Below, piece by piece: positions 1-11,540 of a stretch of 64,000 nucleotides of DNA. Origin of the DNA: Chrysomallon squamiferum (Eukaryota; Mollusca; Gastropoda; Neomphalida; Peltospiridae); the NCBI GenBank assembly GCA_012295275.1, contig CM022677.1, positions 10,010,351 through 10,074,350 of the forward strand. The letters are read 5' to 3'. The notes under the pieces are model-generated. The model ran no database searches and was not told the origin of the DNA. It saw nothing but the letters and a program-made list of their open reading frames with translations. Each line of letters starts with the position of its first letter. Position 1 is the stretch's first letter. Made by a program: the position numbers and the translations under genes.

Positions 1-1433
1 TTCATCAGCAGAACTTTCAACAACTCAGAGTCTGAGTCACATTGGTGGGTGCACTGCCTAGTTTGAGTAAATAAATAAATAAATAAAAATATAAAATACT
101 GTAAAGAATATAATATAAATAAAATACTGCTACTACTACATTTACTGCAACACTACATGCTACTTTTAAAACCATCATTACTGTAACTAAAATTTACTCT
201 TGTTCCTTATTCAACTAGGGTTGCTGTTACTAAAATAATACTCCTATTACTAAAATTACCATCAATTATGTGATATTTTTTACTCTCTTCACTATTACGC
301 CTATGCCAGTATTTCTTTATACTAATATTATTATAATTACTGCAACAACAACTATGACTACTGTTACTACTAGTATTGCTGCTGTCACACTGCTCTTCTT
401 CTTACATTTATCATAACAATTTCTCTGAAAACAACTACTATTAGTACTGCTACTACTACTACTGCCACCACTACAACCAGTTTTTTTAATCACCATGAGG
501 CTCACAAGATACATTACTATTACAAAGCTCTGGAGACAGCATCATCAGCTAAAACACGACCAAGATCAATTCTACATTCTACAACAAGTAGTATTTTTAT
601 TATAAGTACTAATGCTGTAACAACTACATTACTACAACAATGGCAATGGCTAATACTACTGCTATAATAACAACCTCTATAGATGTTCCTGTTCTGCCAT
701 ATTCTTTGATGACATTTCTCTCACAGAATTAGCTCTTCTTATGTACACAGCAGTTTCTGAAAAACAAGTCTTTTATTTATTTACCTTTGTAGTTATATAT
801 GCATCTGTCAGAGTGAGAGAGAGAGAGAGCAAACAAAAGATTTATATATCATATTCAAAACCAAAAATGAAAATCAGACCTAATATTATAATATGAATTA
901 TGTTGATTAACTAGTTATTAATATTCATATATTTTAAAATTAGCACCTGATTCATTATTTTATTTACAAAAATTGTGCTACTTAACTAACCATGAAAATA
1001 GAGAGCCTGCAGGCAACATAAATATTGATAACAGCTACAGTACATCCATCACCAATGTATTTTAGTGTGTCAGTCATCACAGGAACAGTGACACTGTGTG
1101 AATGCTGACAGTTCCATCTGGTAACAGGAAAGTTAAACATTTTAAAATATGATGCTTCTTCTTCTTTTGTTTTAAAATGCAGAAATTTACCACAAAATAA
1201 TCAAGTCTGTATGAATGGAACTGTTTTGTGTGTGTGTGTGTGTGTGAGTGTTTTTGAGAGAGAGAGAGAGAAAACTATGATATAAAATGCAGTGTGTGAT
1301 ACAAGATTCTAATGTATGTGCATGTGTACTTACTGATATATGTTACAAAATGCAACTTCCTACATTAAATTAAATTAAACTTCATTAGATTTAGAATAAT
1401 GAGAAATACATAAGAAAACAAACTCAAATTCAC
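1..1433. other. AT-rich intergenic stretch with microsatellites
   Basis: No convincing gene. It holds CTA/ACT-rich trinucleotide tracts (about 120-680), short GA runs (about 808-830, 1255-1272) and a TG run near 1228-1246. A weak minus-strand island at about 1020-1130 follows a possible acceptor and reads MTDTLKYIGDGCTVAVINI, but needs a frameshift to extend, so it is only a hint of a decayed exon of the adjacent minus-strand locus. Confidence 0.6.
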
Positions 1434-1550
1434 CTGTTCAGTTTCTTTTTTCTTTTCCAGTGGCAACTTTATCCTCAGTGCTGACACACCTTCTACTGAA
1501 ACAACTTCACTTGCAAACATCAGCACATCAATTAGAGCTGAACGTGCTTT
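1434..1550 (-). CDS. Candidate internal exon, unknown product
   Basis: On the minus strand a 117-nt open stretch (39 codons, phase 0 at both ends) is bounded by a polypyrimidine-cag acceptor (bases 1551-1553 complemented) and a gtgaat donor below 1434. It begins KARSALIDVLMFASEVV and ends KLPLEKKKETEQ. It follows the 1871-1951 island in the same phase, giving a 198-nt spliced frame over a 320-bp intron. The end of the exon resembles the end of the minus-strand island at 41514-41587 (PLEKKISE), so the two look like diverged copies of one exon. I do not recognise the family. The neighbouring upstream exon carries a stop, so the locus may be a pseudogene. Confidence 0.42.
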
Positions 1551-1689
1551 CTGAAAAAAAAAATAAAAAAAAATAATAGAAATAATAAATTCTTATAAAT
1601 AAATAACTAATGTTTCTGATATTTTAAAAATTTAAATGGTACTGGTACCAGTTACTGGATTATTCAGACACAAAGGGGTGTGGGATATT

Positions 1690-2092
1690 TATGATATACT
1701 TCGTATAATGATTTTAATGATAATGATGATAATGGTAATAATTTACATAATTAACTAAACAATAGCAAATAAATGATTATTATTATTATGCTATTTTACA
1801 GTCACTAAAGAGATGTTACTATAAAACTTATTTTACTTGCAAAGAAATAAAAATAAGGTAAAAAACTTACAACTTGGAATTGTGCAGTCTGCAGTGTCTG
1901 TACAGCTGATTCATCCTTCTCCATAACGTAAATTCCCTTGCTAGCCAGCAACTGAACAAAACGGCAGTGACCTACATCAATGGTAAACAAAGCTTTTGGT
2001 AATTCCAACATGAACATGATACGTTTTTTTTTTTTTTTATCGGTCTTATAAATGCTATTTTTTGGCAATAGCATTCATGCAATATTTTGCCC

Positions 2093-2125
<33 letters not shown>

Positions 2126-2215
2126 AACTGACAAAACATTCCGTGCCCCTGTTGAGAGGTTTCTGAAAACATTCTAACACAGGCCTGACATTACCTGACA
2201 CCAGACTGTTGCTTG
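1690..2215 (+). repeat. Segmental duplication, copy A (partner 28040-28890, direct)
   Basis: Several blocks match in the same order and orientation: the stretch around 1745-1790 with 28085-28135, the exon at 1871-1951 with 28187-28276, and 2125-2212 with 28801-28890, where the run tttctgaaaacattctaaca and the flanking caggcctgac are shared. Microsatellites between blocks differ in length and sequence. This is an old, diverged direct duplication carrying minus-strand exons. Confidence 0.8.
1871..1951 (-). CDS. Candidate internal exon, unknown product
   Basis: An 81-nt phase-0 island (27 codons) with a ttgttcag acceptor and a gtaagt donor. It contains the readable stretch SKGIYVMEKDESAVQTLQT. 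The reading frame continues upstream to a Met at about 2010 without a stop, so the true 5' boundary is uncertain; an alternative acceptor (gatgtag) lies about 20 nt upstream but has a different phase. A diverged copy sits at 28187-28276 (YIMGKDESAVTET), which supports this as real former coding sequence. Product unknown. Confidence 0.42.
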
Positions 2216-2328
2216 GATGATGTTTCAATAGTCTCTTGTATCCCTTCTCTGGAAAATGGCCTGGATTTGTGTGATGCTGGAGCAGGGGTCTCTACATTTC
2301 ATGATGCACTGGCATAGATGAGAACAGC
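2195..2328 (-). pseudogene. Decayed exon with one in-frame TGA
   Basis: A minus-strand island bounded by a tttttttgtcag acceptor and a gtaatg donor, 134 nt. One frame reads AVLIYASAS, then TGA, then NVETPAPASHKSRPFSREG and on to the donor. A single stop inside otherwise coding-like sequence with good splice sites suggests an arginine codon CGA changed to TGA. Its donor end is repeated near 28.88 kb. It lies just upstream, in gene direction, of the 1871-1951 and 1434-1550 islands, though its end phase does not join cleanly to the next. Function unknown. Confidence 0.5.
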
Positions 2329-2399
2329 CTGACAAAAAAAAATCAGGAAAATATTTTTATGATGTTTTCTAAGCTGTCGCTGGTGGGTTGTGCATCCGA

Positions 2400-4720
2400 A
2401 CTTGCAATGATTTTTTTTTAAATCAGTTTTTGATTTGTTTTACCACCTACACTTCTGTTCACTGGTTTTGCCTTGTGATTCAACTTGAGCCTTTTGGCTT
2501 TTTGTTCAATCTCCAGCTTAGCCAGTTCAAGTTTTTTCTTGTATCTAGCAACAGCAGTTTTAGTGTAAACCATACTCTGGTCTACAGGAGTTCTGAGAAT
2601 GTCATCACAATGGAATGCCTGGATGGAGATGGTATGCAAGGCAGAAAGATCATATCAGACACTCTGCATTGCAGAGTAGGTGGCCATTTCTAAAAGGGTT
2701 TGACTTCTTTTTGACAATGTCATTCATTTGACTGAACGATTGTTCAATATGGGGTCCTGTAAAACTGCTTAGACATAACTTGACTACTTTAGCCAATATG
2801 GGATACCTCCCAAACATTTTAACCCACCAATGTCTAATTGAACAGGCTTTCCATCAACTTCTGCTTGTGGTAGGTCTTGATCTACTTGCAAATAAGATGC
2901 CTCCAACAGGTAAGTATCATAGATTTGAACATGGGCAGTAGGGCTGAGTATAAATTGTTTGTTCATATTTATAGAGTACCCTGGTCACAATCCTCTCCTT
3001 GCAGCTTTTTCCATCCTGTGTCAGGTTCTTCTGCTTCATACTGTTTATGATGCTATAGATCCTTTGCCTTCCTTCCACGGAGACTTTTGAAAGGAGTTTT
3101 GCAACAACTGGGGTGTAAGCAACTTTCAGGCCACTACTGGTAGGTGCTAAGGCAAAATAGAAGATTCTCATTGCATTCAGCATTGGCAAGTTCTTTGTCA
3201 GCACGTCATATACACATAGCCACCGATGTGCAACTCATTCGGCAGGCATTGTGTAGCTTATTCCAAGAATGAAGCATACGTCTTGGAATGACTTGCGTAT
3301 ATCTGGGCTCCACTTAAAATCCATGTGCGAGTCATCCATCAGACCCTTCAACTACATGCCCAAAATGCACACAGAATTTCTGAACACTGTTGTGTATGTG
3401 GAAACAGATATCACCATCAATGTCACACAGCTGGGGAACCTTTTCTCTCAACACGGTTTCAATTCCAGCATGTCTTCCTCTCATATAATTTGTAGAATTA
3501 GGTTTGTTAGTGGAATTTGGTACCTCTCAAAAGTTTTCAAGACAAAATCCAGAAGTTTCTGGGCATTCACAACTGTCACTCGAAGTGTTTGACTACAAAC
3601 TCTTGCTGCAACTCAGAGAAGTAGCTAACTAATGTAGAGAGCACCGTTTTGTTGTTGTCCATATTCATCGAAAAGAAACTTTGTTTCAAATCCTTCAGTA
3701 GCCTCTTGTGAGACAAAGTATCAAGTCCTACTCATCTTATAAGAAGCAGTGGTGCGATGCATGCATGATAGGGCAGCCACAGCCTTTTTAACTCTAGCAA
3801 TTTCTTTAGTATATTCTATCATTTTGTGGACCATGCCCTGAGTAAATGACAACGTAAAGGCCTCCAGGTGAGCTTTCCAATCAGTTACTCTGACAAAGGT
3901 GCAGCACAGGATTTGAAACTGCCTTACCACTGCCACAGTTCTGGGGAGCACCATATGGAATTGCAGCAGTTTCCTGCCGAACACGAATGTCAATGTCACC
4001 ATCTTCCATTGCCTGTGTCAATGTGGAATGTGAGGAGTGTCCTGCCTGGCATTCCGAATGTCAATATGCTCCATTTCTTTGTGTCTGCTTTTAGGTCTGC
4101 TTTGCCACTACACAAATTACAAAACCCAGCACGTCAATCTTTCTCAAATACTCACTCAAGAAATCACCGAAACTTATTCTTCACATCCCTCTCCAAAGCA
4201 TTTGGTCAATTATTTTGTATGCCATCATAAATTGTCTATTCACAACAGAATTTCAATAATAAAAACACAGAAGCCACCATTCATGTATGTATGCCATTGT
4301 TCACACTGATCCTGCACACTTACCTCTCACGAGGTAAGTTAAAACATGGCTGCAGCCATGCATTGCCATGGGCATTGCCATGTTGGTTTGATGATAGAAT
4401 TGGTGGTTTGTGCAAAACCACGAATGGTCTCAAATGTTGACCATATCTGGAAAAAAAATGAGCAAGTCAAAAATATGGAATTCCAGATAAATCTGGAAGG
4501 TTCTCATCTATGGGACAGGTCACACTCTGTTGTCTGAATCAGGTAAAGGACTAGCTTGGTCCTTCAAACTGTCAATGTGGCGAGACAACACTGCCCTCTT
4601 GTTCTGCTGCAGCTGCAGTCTCTGTTTTCTTCTCTCGAGTTTCTTTATCTTCACATCCAACTTCATTCTCAGAGTGGCAAGCTCAGAATGGCAAGCTCAG
4701 ACGTCACCTGCTGTTCAACT
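2400..4720 (-). pseudogene. Degenerate transposase-like element (RNase H-fold/hAT-like), minus strand
   Basis: Broken minus-strand frames in all three phases read as one long decayed protein. Recognisable pieces, in gene order, are LKQSFFSMNMDNNKT (about 3660), a hexamer-rich region with RHAGIETVLREKVPQLCDID followed by CFHIHNSVQKFCVHFG (about 3370-3480), MDFKWSPDIRKSFQDVCF and RWLCVYDVLTKNLP (about 3180-3330), and KLLSKVSVEGRQRIYSIINS (about 3060-3110). The DIDGD..HHIHN..KKFC pattern and the 'HRWL..YD' that follows are ones I recall from transposon-derived proteins common in mollusc, fish and cnidarian genomes. Many stops and frameshifts show it is dead. The exact superfamily is uncertain. 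Confidence 0.6.
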
Positions 4721-5689
4721 TCCTGGCTGTTGTCTTTGTCACTGTCATGCAGAGCCACTGCAATAATCTATCAAGTGGTTTTGTTTGGCAGATGAAGTGT
4801 TTTTACCAGCATCAGCTTGTTTTCACAAGAACACAGACTTCAATGGTGCTGTGCTCTTTCCTTCTTATTCCTGTCCTTGATGAATGTAAACCATCAATAT
4901 ATCCATAACCATCTTTCAGCAAAATTAGCTGTCATGGATTTTGTATTGTCACTAGAGGGATCTAGAATGTTTGGCTACAATGAGAGCTAGTTTTGTCACT
5001 TAGGTTGTTGGTGGAAGTTGTGGTGGTGGGTGCACTGCTCCCAGTGATATTGTAGCCAATGATGCTGTCTCCCTAGCATTGCAAAAGAAAATGAATAATA
5101 ATAAAGATTAAAACAAACAATAATAATAAAAAATCAACATAATAGTAAATAAGAGGAATAGTAGTAATATACTAAGAAGAAGATAAAAAAAGAAGGAAGT
5201 ACAACAAAACAAAACAAAATGTAAATAAGTAAATCAAAATTGACAATTAGTAAATTTCAAAAAAAAATAAGGGAAACTGAGAAAAATGTTTGATCATTTA
5301 AAAAAATAAAGCACTTCTACCTTGCTTGCATCCTTTTTAATTCTTCCAGACTTATTTGTAAGAACAAAACAAACTAAAATACCATCACACACAGACACAT
5401 GCATTGAAGTAAGTCAAGAATGCTCATTCATTCTTCAATGAACTGCCAATTTCTTTTCTAAAACTTTTGGCGATAAACAGTGTGGTGACTGATTCCACAA
5501 TTCTGTTTTTTTCTCTTTTTCTCGTATGTAATTCCACCAAAGTAACCCTCCGATTTTTAATGCTTCCACTTTTTAGATGCATCCACACTGTCACGTTACA
5601 TGTTTAGTGAGTCAGTCGACAGCGTGATGTCACTTAGTTTGCAACTGTATTGAATTTAAATGCTACCGGGAACCAGTTTAATTAAAATG
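4721..5689. other. Intergenic, no gene seen
   Basis: A non-coding stretch between two transposon remains. The ggtggtgggtgcactgc run near 5025 resembles the ggtgggtgcactgc run at 44-58, possibly a short dispersed repeat. The rest is A-rich low complexity (5090-5320) and unremarkable sequence. Confidence 0.5.
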
Positions 5690-7290
5690 GAATCCATTCT
5701 TGTGAAAACATTTAAAAAATAGGTTTTTCCAATGACTTTTGGTTTGAAGTAAATGAAAACAAAAAAAATATCAAAACTACAATGCAAAGTTTGTACTGAA
5801 AACATAACGGCAATAAGAAATGAAACCATGATAAGCGTATAACTGGTAAGTTGCTTGGCGGATTACCTGCCTATATCGATGGCGTCACAGACTACATACA
5901 CAAATCAAATGTGCAAAGGCATGTGAAAACAGATAGCCTTCACGACTGGGCAAACAAGAAATTTTCACAAAACAGTTCAGACTCTGAAACAAATTCAGGT
6001 TCTGATAGTGTGAAAGTAAATCATAACATTACATGTTCTAATTGCATTGGAAAGTTATTTGAAAAAACCCAGTAAAGAACTATATAAAAATCACTTAAAT
6101 ACAGCATTGTGGTTGGTTATGCAGGAGAGACCTATGTCTGACTACCAGTCCCTGATTGCCTTACAGAAGAAGAATGGGGTGCGGTTAGGGGTGCGGTTAG
6201 GGGTTCTAGTCCAATGTATATCAATGTTATGGGTACCTGGCATTTATGCATCTCTACAGACTCGCTCTGAAACAAACTACCCATTTGTCATATGCTGCTC
6301 AGAATGCAACTTCATTACTCACAGATGTTATTGACACAATAAAATCAACTGTAGATGAACTCAATACACTTACTGCTGATGATAGTGATTTGCCATTTCC
6401 AGTTACTCTCAGTGAAGATGGTCATGAGGCAACTATTACAGCAGAGACTACCAACCTTACAACAAGACAATCAGTTCAGTAACAAGCAAAAACAACAAGC
6501 TGAAAAATAATATAAAAAAGTTTGTTCTGAACCATGTTCACCAGGGATGAGAGACTGTGAAACATTAAAGAACAAAACTGATCCCAGCAATTTCAACACA
6601 GCTGATTAAATGAATGGATTCTTTCAATGACCCTATCTTCAAATCAATGAATATAGTTGATCACACTCAGTGGCATATATCTGATCCAAAATATGGCTTG
6701 GAACAAATTAAACTATTATCTAAACATTTTGATGAAAGCCTGGCTTACCACACCTTTGCCCTAGATATGGCTGTTGCTGAATGGAGGGTTAAAATGAAAC
6801 TTGTGGCAAACAAATTCATTCACTTCCAAAGTAAACACGGCATCATCACTCTGAATATCCACACATTCTTCTTATCATCTTGGTGGTTGCACTTGCTAGT
6901 GCAAGTGTTGACAGGGGCATAAGCACTCTCAATCAGCAGTTGACAAATACCAGGTTGAATTTCCAATTCTACACTGGATGATTTGCTGGTGATTAGAATT
7001 AACCTGCCTGCACTTATAAGCTGTGACCCTTCATATGAACAAAAACTTACAGACATAGCTATTTCCCTGAATGCAGATGGTAAAAAACAAAAAGATCAGC
7101 ATCTTGTACAATAGACAACAACCTGATTGTAGACTCATTGTCAGACTCACAAGACTCACCCTCTTCAGATTTGAAAAAAATAACCTGCAATTGACTAATT
7201 GGGTAAAGTCCATCAGATTCAGAGGACTTGGATGATGCTGGAAGTGAAATAGTTCAGACCACTGATGCCAGCGACAACTCACAGTGCTAA
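5690..7290 (+). pseudogene. Degenerate hAT-superfamily transposase (ZNF862/C17orf113-like)
   Basis: Plus-strand frames, broken by several shifts and stops, give the domains of a ZNF862-like hAT protein in order. First is a zinc-finger start with the C-x2-C motif LQCKVCTENITAIRN (about 5795) and a downstream histidine region (DYIHKSNVQRHVKTD, about 5895-5940). Next is a middle section with PIFKSMNIVDHTQWHISD and YGLEQIKLLSKHFDESLAYH (6620-6770) and a tryptophan-containing VAEWRVKMKLVANKF (6770-6820). Last is the hAT C-terminal dimerisation region: VALASASVDRGISTLNQQ (about 6885-6940) and then, after a frameshift, LDDLLVIRINLPALI (6970-7015). Known members of this family are domesticated or mobile hAT transposases. 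This copy cannot encode an active protein. Confidence 0.75.
6174..6205 (+). repeat. Short 13-bp tandem repeat inside the hAT remnant
   Basis: The unit ggggtgcggttag occurs about 2.5 times in tandem. It contains a ggttagg core resembling telomere repeat but is too short and imperfect to call a telomeric tract. Confidence 0.7.
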
Positions 7291-7859
7291 CTGAAACAAG
7301 TTCATCATTGTTCTCATATCATTGTTTGACGAGTTCAGTAAAACAATAAAAACAATACAAATTGTCATGATTTGTTTTACTGTATTGTTTAGTTATTAAA
7401 TATTGTAGTTATTAAATACTGTACCTATACAGAAAGTATTAATAAATGAGCACAGTGATACGGATAAATAACAAATATATCATCCTGTTCACCATGCATG
7501 TATGTAAGGGATTTCACAAAAACAATAATGGGAATAGTAAACTTGATAAATGTGTGGTAACCTACAGGTTCCAGGTCCAGACATGATCCTTATTTCAATG
7601 CCTGCAGACACATACTACACAAACACAGAACTAACAGAATTCAGACCTTGTACATTCATAGGTTTATACTGTAACAGTTGAACATTTTGTAATACATATA
7701 GGTCTGATGAAGCAAATAATGTCAACCAGGTACATTATCTATAAATACAGATGTAAATAGTTTTGGATGTCTTAGTATTAGTCATATTATCTGCATAAGA
7801 CACCTGCTTCAAAAAAGAATTATTTTATTAAGGTTTTCTGCATGGATATCTTGTACAAT
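7291..7859. other. Intergenic, no gene seen
   Basis: AT-rich sequence with short near-palindromes (for example around 7340-7390, where a gtaaaacaat-type run reappears in reverse complement). No exon signal with supporting splice sites was found. Confidence 0.5.
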
Positions 7860-7886
7860 ATCTTTTGTGATTATGGTTACAAATTA

Positions 7887-7888
<2 letters not shown>

Positions 7889-7933
<45 letters not shown>
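7889..7933 (+). repeat. (TG)n microsatellite
   Basis: A near-perfect TG/GT run of about 45 bp at the outer end of the 7.9-9.5 kb inverted-duplication block. The partner block has a shorter CA run at about 42991-43006, as expected for a microsatellite that changed length after duplication. Confidence 0.9.
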
Positions 7934-7935
<2 letters not shown>

Positions 7936-8226
7936 AATATTATTATAACAAATAATTTTATTAATATTTTACATTTATTCATCTTTATTATTTTTTAATG
8001 TTAACATAGAGCTATACAGTTATTTGGCTTTAATTATATGAAAGCATTTAGGGTGACATCCATTATAACCTTTAATATGATTAATAATGTATAGAGCAAG
8101 TCAGCAATTTAACATAAATATTAAAAAATAATAAATCATTAATAACCTGACAGAAAACAACCTGTCAAAGAAAATTTGTATATTTTCTTTTAATTGTTTT
8201 ATTAGTCTATTTCAAAAAATAAATAA

Positions 8227-8231
<5 letters not shown>

Positions 8232-8263
<32 letters not shown>

Positions 8264-8280
8264 TAATAGTTTTATTAGTC

Positions 8281-8320
<40 letters not shown>
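8232..8320 (+). repeat. (ATA)n/(TAA)n microsatellites
   Basis: Two runs of imperfect to perfect ATA/TAA trinucleotides separated by gttttattagtcta. They correspond to the TTA run at about 42624-42657 in the inverted partner block. Confidence 0.9.
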
Positions 8321-8324
<4 letters not shown>

Positions 8325-8579
8325 TTAAAAATCCTCTTTGAGTTGACACATAGTTGTTGTTTGGTGTTTACTTTGGTGTGTGCTACACATGTCAATTTCT
8401 TTTAAAATAAATTTAATTACTGGCCACACAAAAATTTGCCCCTAACGTCATGCAGGATTGGTAAAACAAAATTAAAGACTAAACATTGTTTCTTGTTTAT
8501 ATGACGTTGTTTATGCTGTTCACATTAGTACAACCACTGGTGAATTCTATTATTAATCGAAAGCCGTTATTTGAAGAAA

Positions 8580-8666
8580 AAAAAAATAATAAAAATAAAA
8601 ATTAAAATTAAATTAAATTAAAATAAAATAAAATAAAATAAAAAAAATAATAAAAAAATAATACAA

Positions 8667-8700
<34 letters not shown>
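8580..8700 (+). repeat. A-rich simple repeats (AAAAT, AAAT, TAAA)
   Basis: Adjacent short tandem runs of aaaat and aaataaat type. Low-complexity DNA with no coding content. Confidence 0.85.
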
Positions 8701-8701
<1 letters not shown>

Positions 8702-9374
8702 ATTGTTCCCAAATAAGATGGCTGCCAACACGTGGCTATGACTTTTAAATTATAATTAAATAAAACCAAAAATGTCCAAACACATTAACAACAATAATAA
8801 TAAATAGTAATACCTGTCTCCTGAAATGTTTTAAACAACTTTGTTGTTGGATGATAATGCGATGACACCAATTCTGTATGAGATTCTTCAAACGTCAAAT
8901 AAAAAAGTAAATCCGTAAAGACCGGCAATCATCCCGCATTTTTCCGCAACAACAATCCTGAAAAAAAAAAAATAATAATTAAAAAGTTCAGAACAAATAA
9001 AATAAATAAAGGAACATAATAACCTTATTAAAATATACGTACTAATTATAAATCAAAATGGTTCTTTTTTAATTATTATTATTTTTTTTTTTTTTTTTTG
9101 ATCTAATTATTAGCCAATCGTAAATCCGGCTATCATCCCGCATGATCTCGCAACTAAAAAAAAAATAATATATATATAAAAAAAAAAAAGAAGTTCGAAA
9201 CAAATAAAATAAATAAAAAAACATAATAACCTTTATTAAAATATACGTACTAATTATAAATCGATATGGTTCTTTTTTTCAAATAAACGGTGTTGTTATT
9301 TTTTTCCCCTACTTTCTTTCTTCTTCTTAATTTACCAAATGCACCAAATAAAATCACAAAGCTTAGAATTCACA

Positions 9375-11540
9375 CTACAATAAGTTGCTTATTATTGTCC
9401 AGGAATTTACCAAGGTTTGATAGAGGTCTGAAAAAAACAGTTCATAATGTTTGAACCTATTCTATCATCTGTTATCAGTAAGAAAGCAGAAACTAATCAA
9501 ATGAAGGGTATATTCACCTTTTCTGGTGTCTTTTCCTGGCGTGCTGAAATGTTAAATAAAAAAATGAAAGTAAATATGTTTTAATATATTTGTGAAATTT
9601 CAGTTGTTCTGTGGTAACATTTCTTTTGATTATTAATATTAGTGTGTTTGTTTAAAACTGTATTAAAGAGTGATTAATGTGAATCAAGTGAAAAGTGACA
9701 CAATGTAATGAAATAATGAGTCAAGACAAATACATTTATTTTGTTAAATGTCTAAGTACATGAAAATTAACAATGATAAAATATTTTATTACAGTATATA
9801 TCTATTGTGTTAGGGTCTGTAAAGATAAAAACTTCAAAACAAGGGTAAATAAATAAATAATAATAACAAGCAATAAAATAAAACACACACACAACACACA
9901 CACACACACACACACACGCTCCAATACCTAACTAACATTTATGTTTATAACAAACAGGAAAGTAAAAAAGATATGTACTTAAGTAAGAAAAAAGAGAGTT
10001 TCGTGTGGCTGACTCAGGTTTGGATTTAATGTGCTTGCCTCCCATAGGCTAAAGAAATTTTACCGCCCCCTCCTCAAGGCTCAAGTCCCCCTCACCCTTC
10101 CCACTTAGTTTATATAATATGAATAGTTATAACTTATGATCTAGTTGAAAGGAAAAACCTGGATTTACATTACATAATGATTTATTTATAAATCTAATGT
10201 GAAAATAGGAATTTACTGCGCTTTTCAGCCATTGATCCAAATGTAAAATGACGAAACTATTTTCAACTAAAGATTTCCAGTGATGTAGAAAGATCGGCGG
10301 GGAATATAAATATGTCGACTAGAAATTCTATCTTGAGAAAATTTCAAACCCAACGTTAGGCCTATAATTCCTATAAATATATGTAACTACCGTCAATGTT
10401 TTCACATACACACACTCACGCACAGTCATATACTAGGTCGGTTTTAAGCCAAGATATGTGTTTATAATATCACGATCATAATCAGTTTAATGTGAAGAAG
10501 TAATTCTTCTAGTACTTCATATAGTATATTATTTGTTTTAAGAGACAACTCTAGGTGTTATTTAAGAAGCTTTCCAAGACAACTTCGAAATGTAATATTT
10601 GTAATTATCAGCATAATTTTTAATCAACCTTAGAAAAAGAATGGGTAATAATGAAGGCAAAATAGGCTATAGACACACACACATTTATGTTTGTTTTTAT
10701 GTATTTATGCATATATTTAAAATTTGAAAACGCTTTGGCTTAGGAACTTTATTTGATTTTAAAAAATAATCATTTTCTAATTTCATTCGAATTTATTTCA
10801 TCTGATTAACAGAGCTTTAAATCCAAGTCGTTAGTTCTCCGCTGGTTTTTACCAAACATTTATTCATCTACATAAAACATTTTAAAATAGTGAACAGAAG
10901 TATTCGGGATTGTACAGATATACACTTCTAGAACAAAACATTTATAAATATATTTAAAACATTTCAAAAACTGTTTACATAGTATCCTTTTTTCTTCTTT
11001 TTTTGTATCTATAAATAAAAGTGCAACCTCTCAAAATAGGTTTCTTACAAAAACACTATCCGACACACACACACACACACGCAGGTTTCATCAATCTATC
11101 TATATTTTTAATATTATGTATACATACATTCATATACGCATAACACACACACACACACACACATCGTTATTCATTAACAATTGTTTTGAGGCTGATGGAA
11201 AGATACCTCACTGGCTGTTACACCGTTTCTATTACCAATGTTATATATCTTTTAGCATTTTTTGTCCCCATTATTTATTTATTTATTTACCTCTTTCATT
11301 GACAATATCTGAACAAAAATTAGTTTGTTTAGTTGTGTTCTGTAATATTATTAAAACAGATTATAATAACAATGCTACTGTCACAGATAGCGAGCTCGTT
11401 TGTATTATTATTGCTATTATTTAAAATTGTCACTTACCTTTTTCTTTTAACCATATTTTGTTTTGCTGCGAAGTCGATGTCTTCTGCTGTAGCAACAGAC
11501 ACGATTTCGTTGAATCCAACTCTTTTTTCTGTTTTCGATC
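9375..11540 (-). CDS. 3' end of an unknown gene: three phase-matched exons
   Basis: Three minus-strand exons join without a phase error and finish in a stop. Exon 11438-11540 (103 nt; tag acceptor, gtaagt donor) reads SKTEKRVGFNEIVSVATAED and on to KQNMVKRK. Exon 9518-9543 (26 nt; atttcag acceptor, gtgaat donor) adds STPGKDTRK. Exon 9375-9427 (tttttttcag acceptor) adds DLYQTLVNSWTIISNLL and TAG. All six overhanging bases fit (AG+C, G+AC), which is unlikely by chance. The RVGF motif followed by acidic residues has the look of a PP1-docking or coiled-coil tail, but I do not recognise the family. The 5' exons were not found with confidence. The last exon lies in the inverted duplication and has a variant copy at 41753-41814. 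Confidence 0.5.
9544..11437. other. Intronic/intergenic DNA between the candidate exons
   Basis: Mostly AT-rich. It contains a CA run at about 9892-9917, a C-rich but non-coding patch at 10050-10110, CA runs at 11063-11080 and 11144-11162, and no convincing additional exon. If the three-exon model is right, 9544-11437 is an intron. Confidence 0.45.

Larger units (their letters stand above)
7860..9470 (+). repeat. Inverted segmental duplication, copy A (partner 41700-43010)
   Basis: Read in reverse complement, this block matches 41700-43010 in anti-parallel order. At 8507-8567 and 42416-42475 the match is nearly base for base (shared ggttgtactaatgtgaaca, complemented). Further matching points are 8860-8945 with 42075-42185 (attcgcatta/gcgggatgatt type runs), 9240-9300 with 41885-41995, 9375-9430 with 41735-41815, and 8040-8090 with 42800-42860. 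Within this copy the cggcaatcatcccgcat motif occurs twice (about 8920 and 9127). The gap between copies is about 32 kb. Confidence 0.88.

Noticed and set aside
10050-10110. C-rich patch as an exon or CpG island
   Set aside because: Few CpG, no open frame with boundaries, only about 60 bp.
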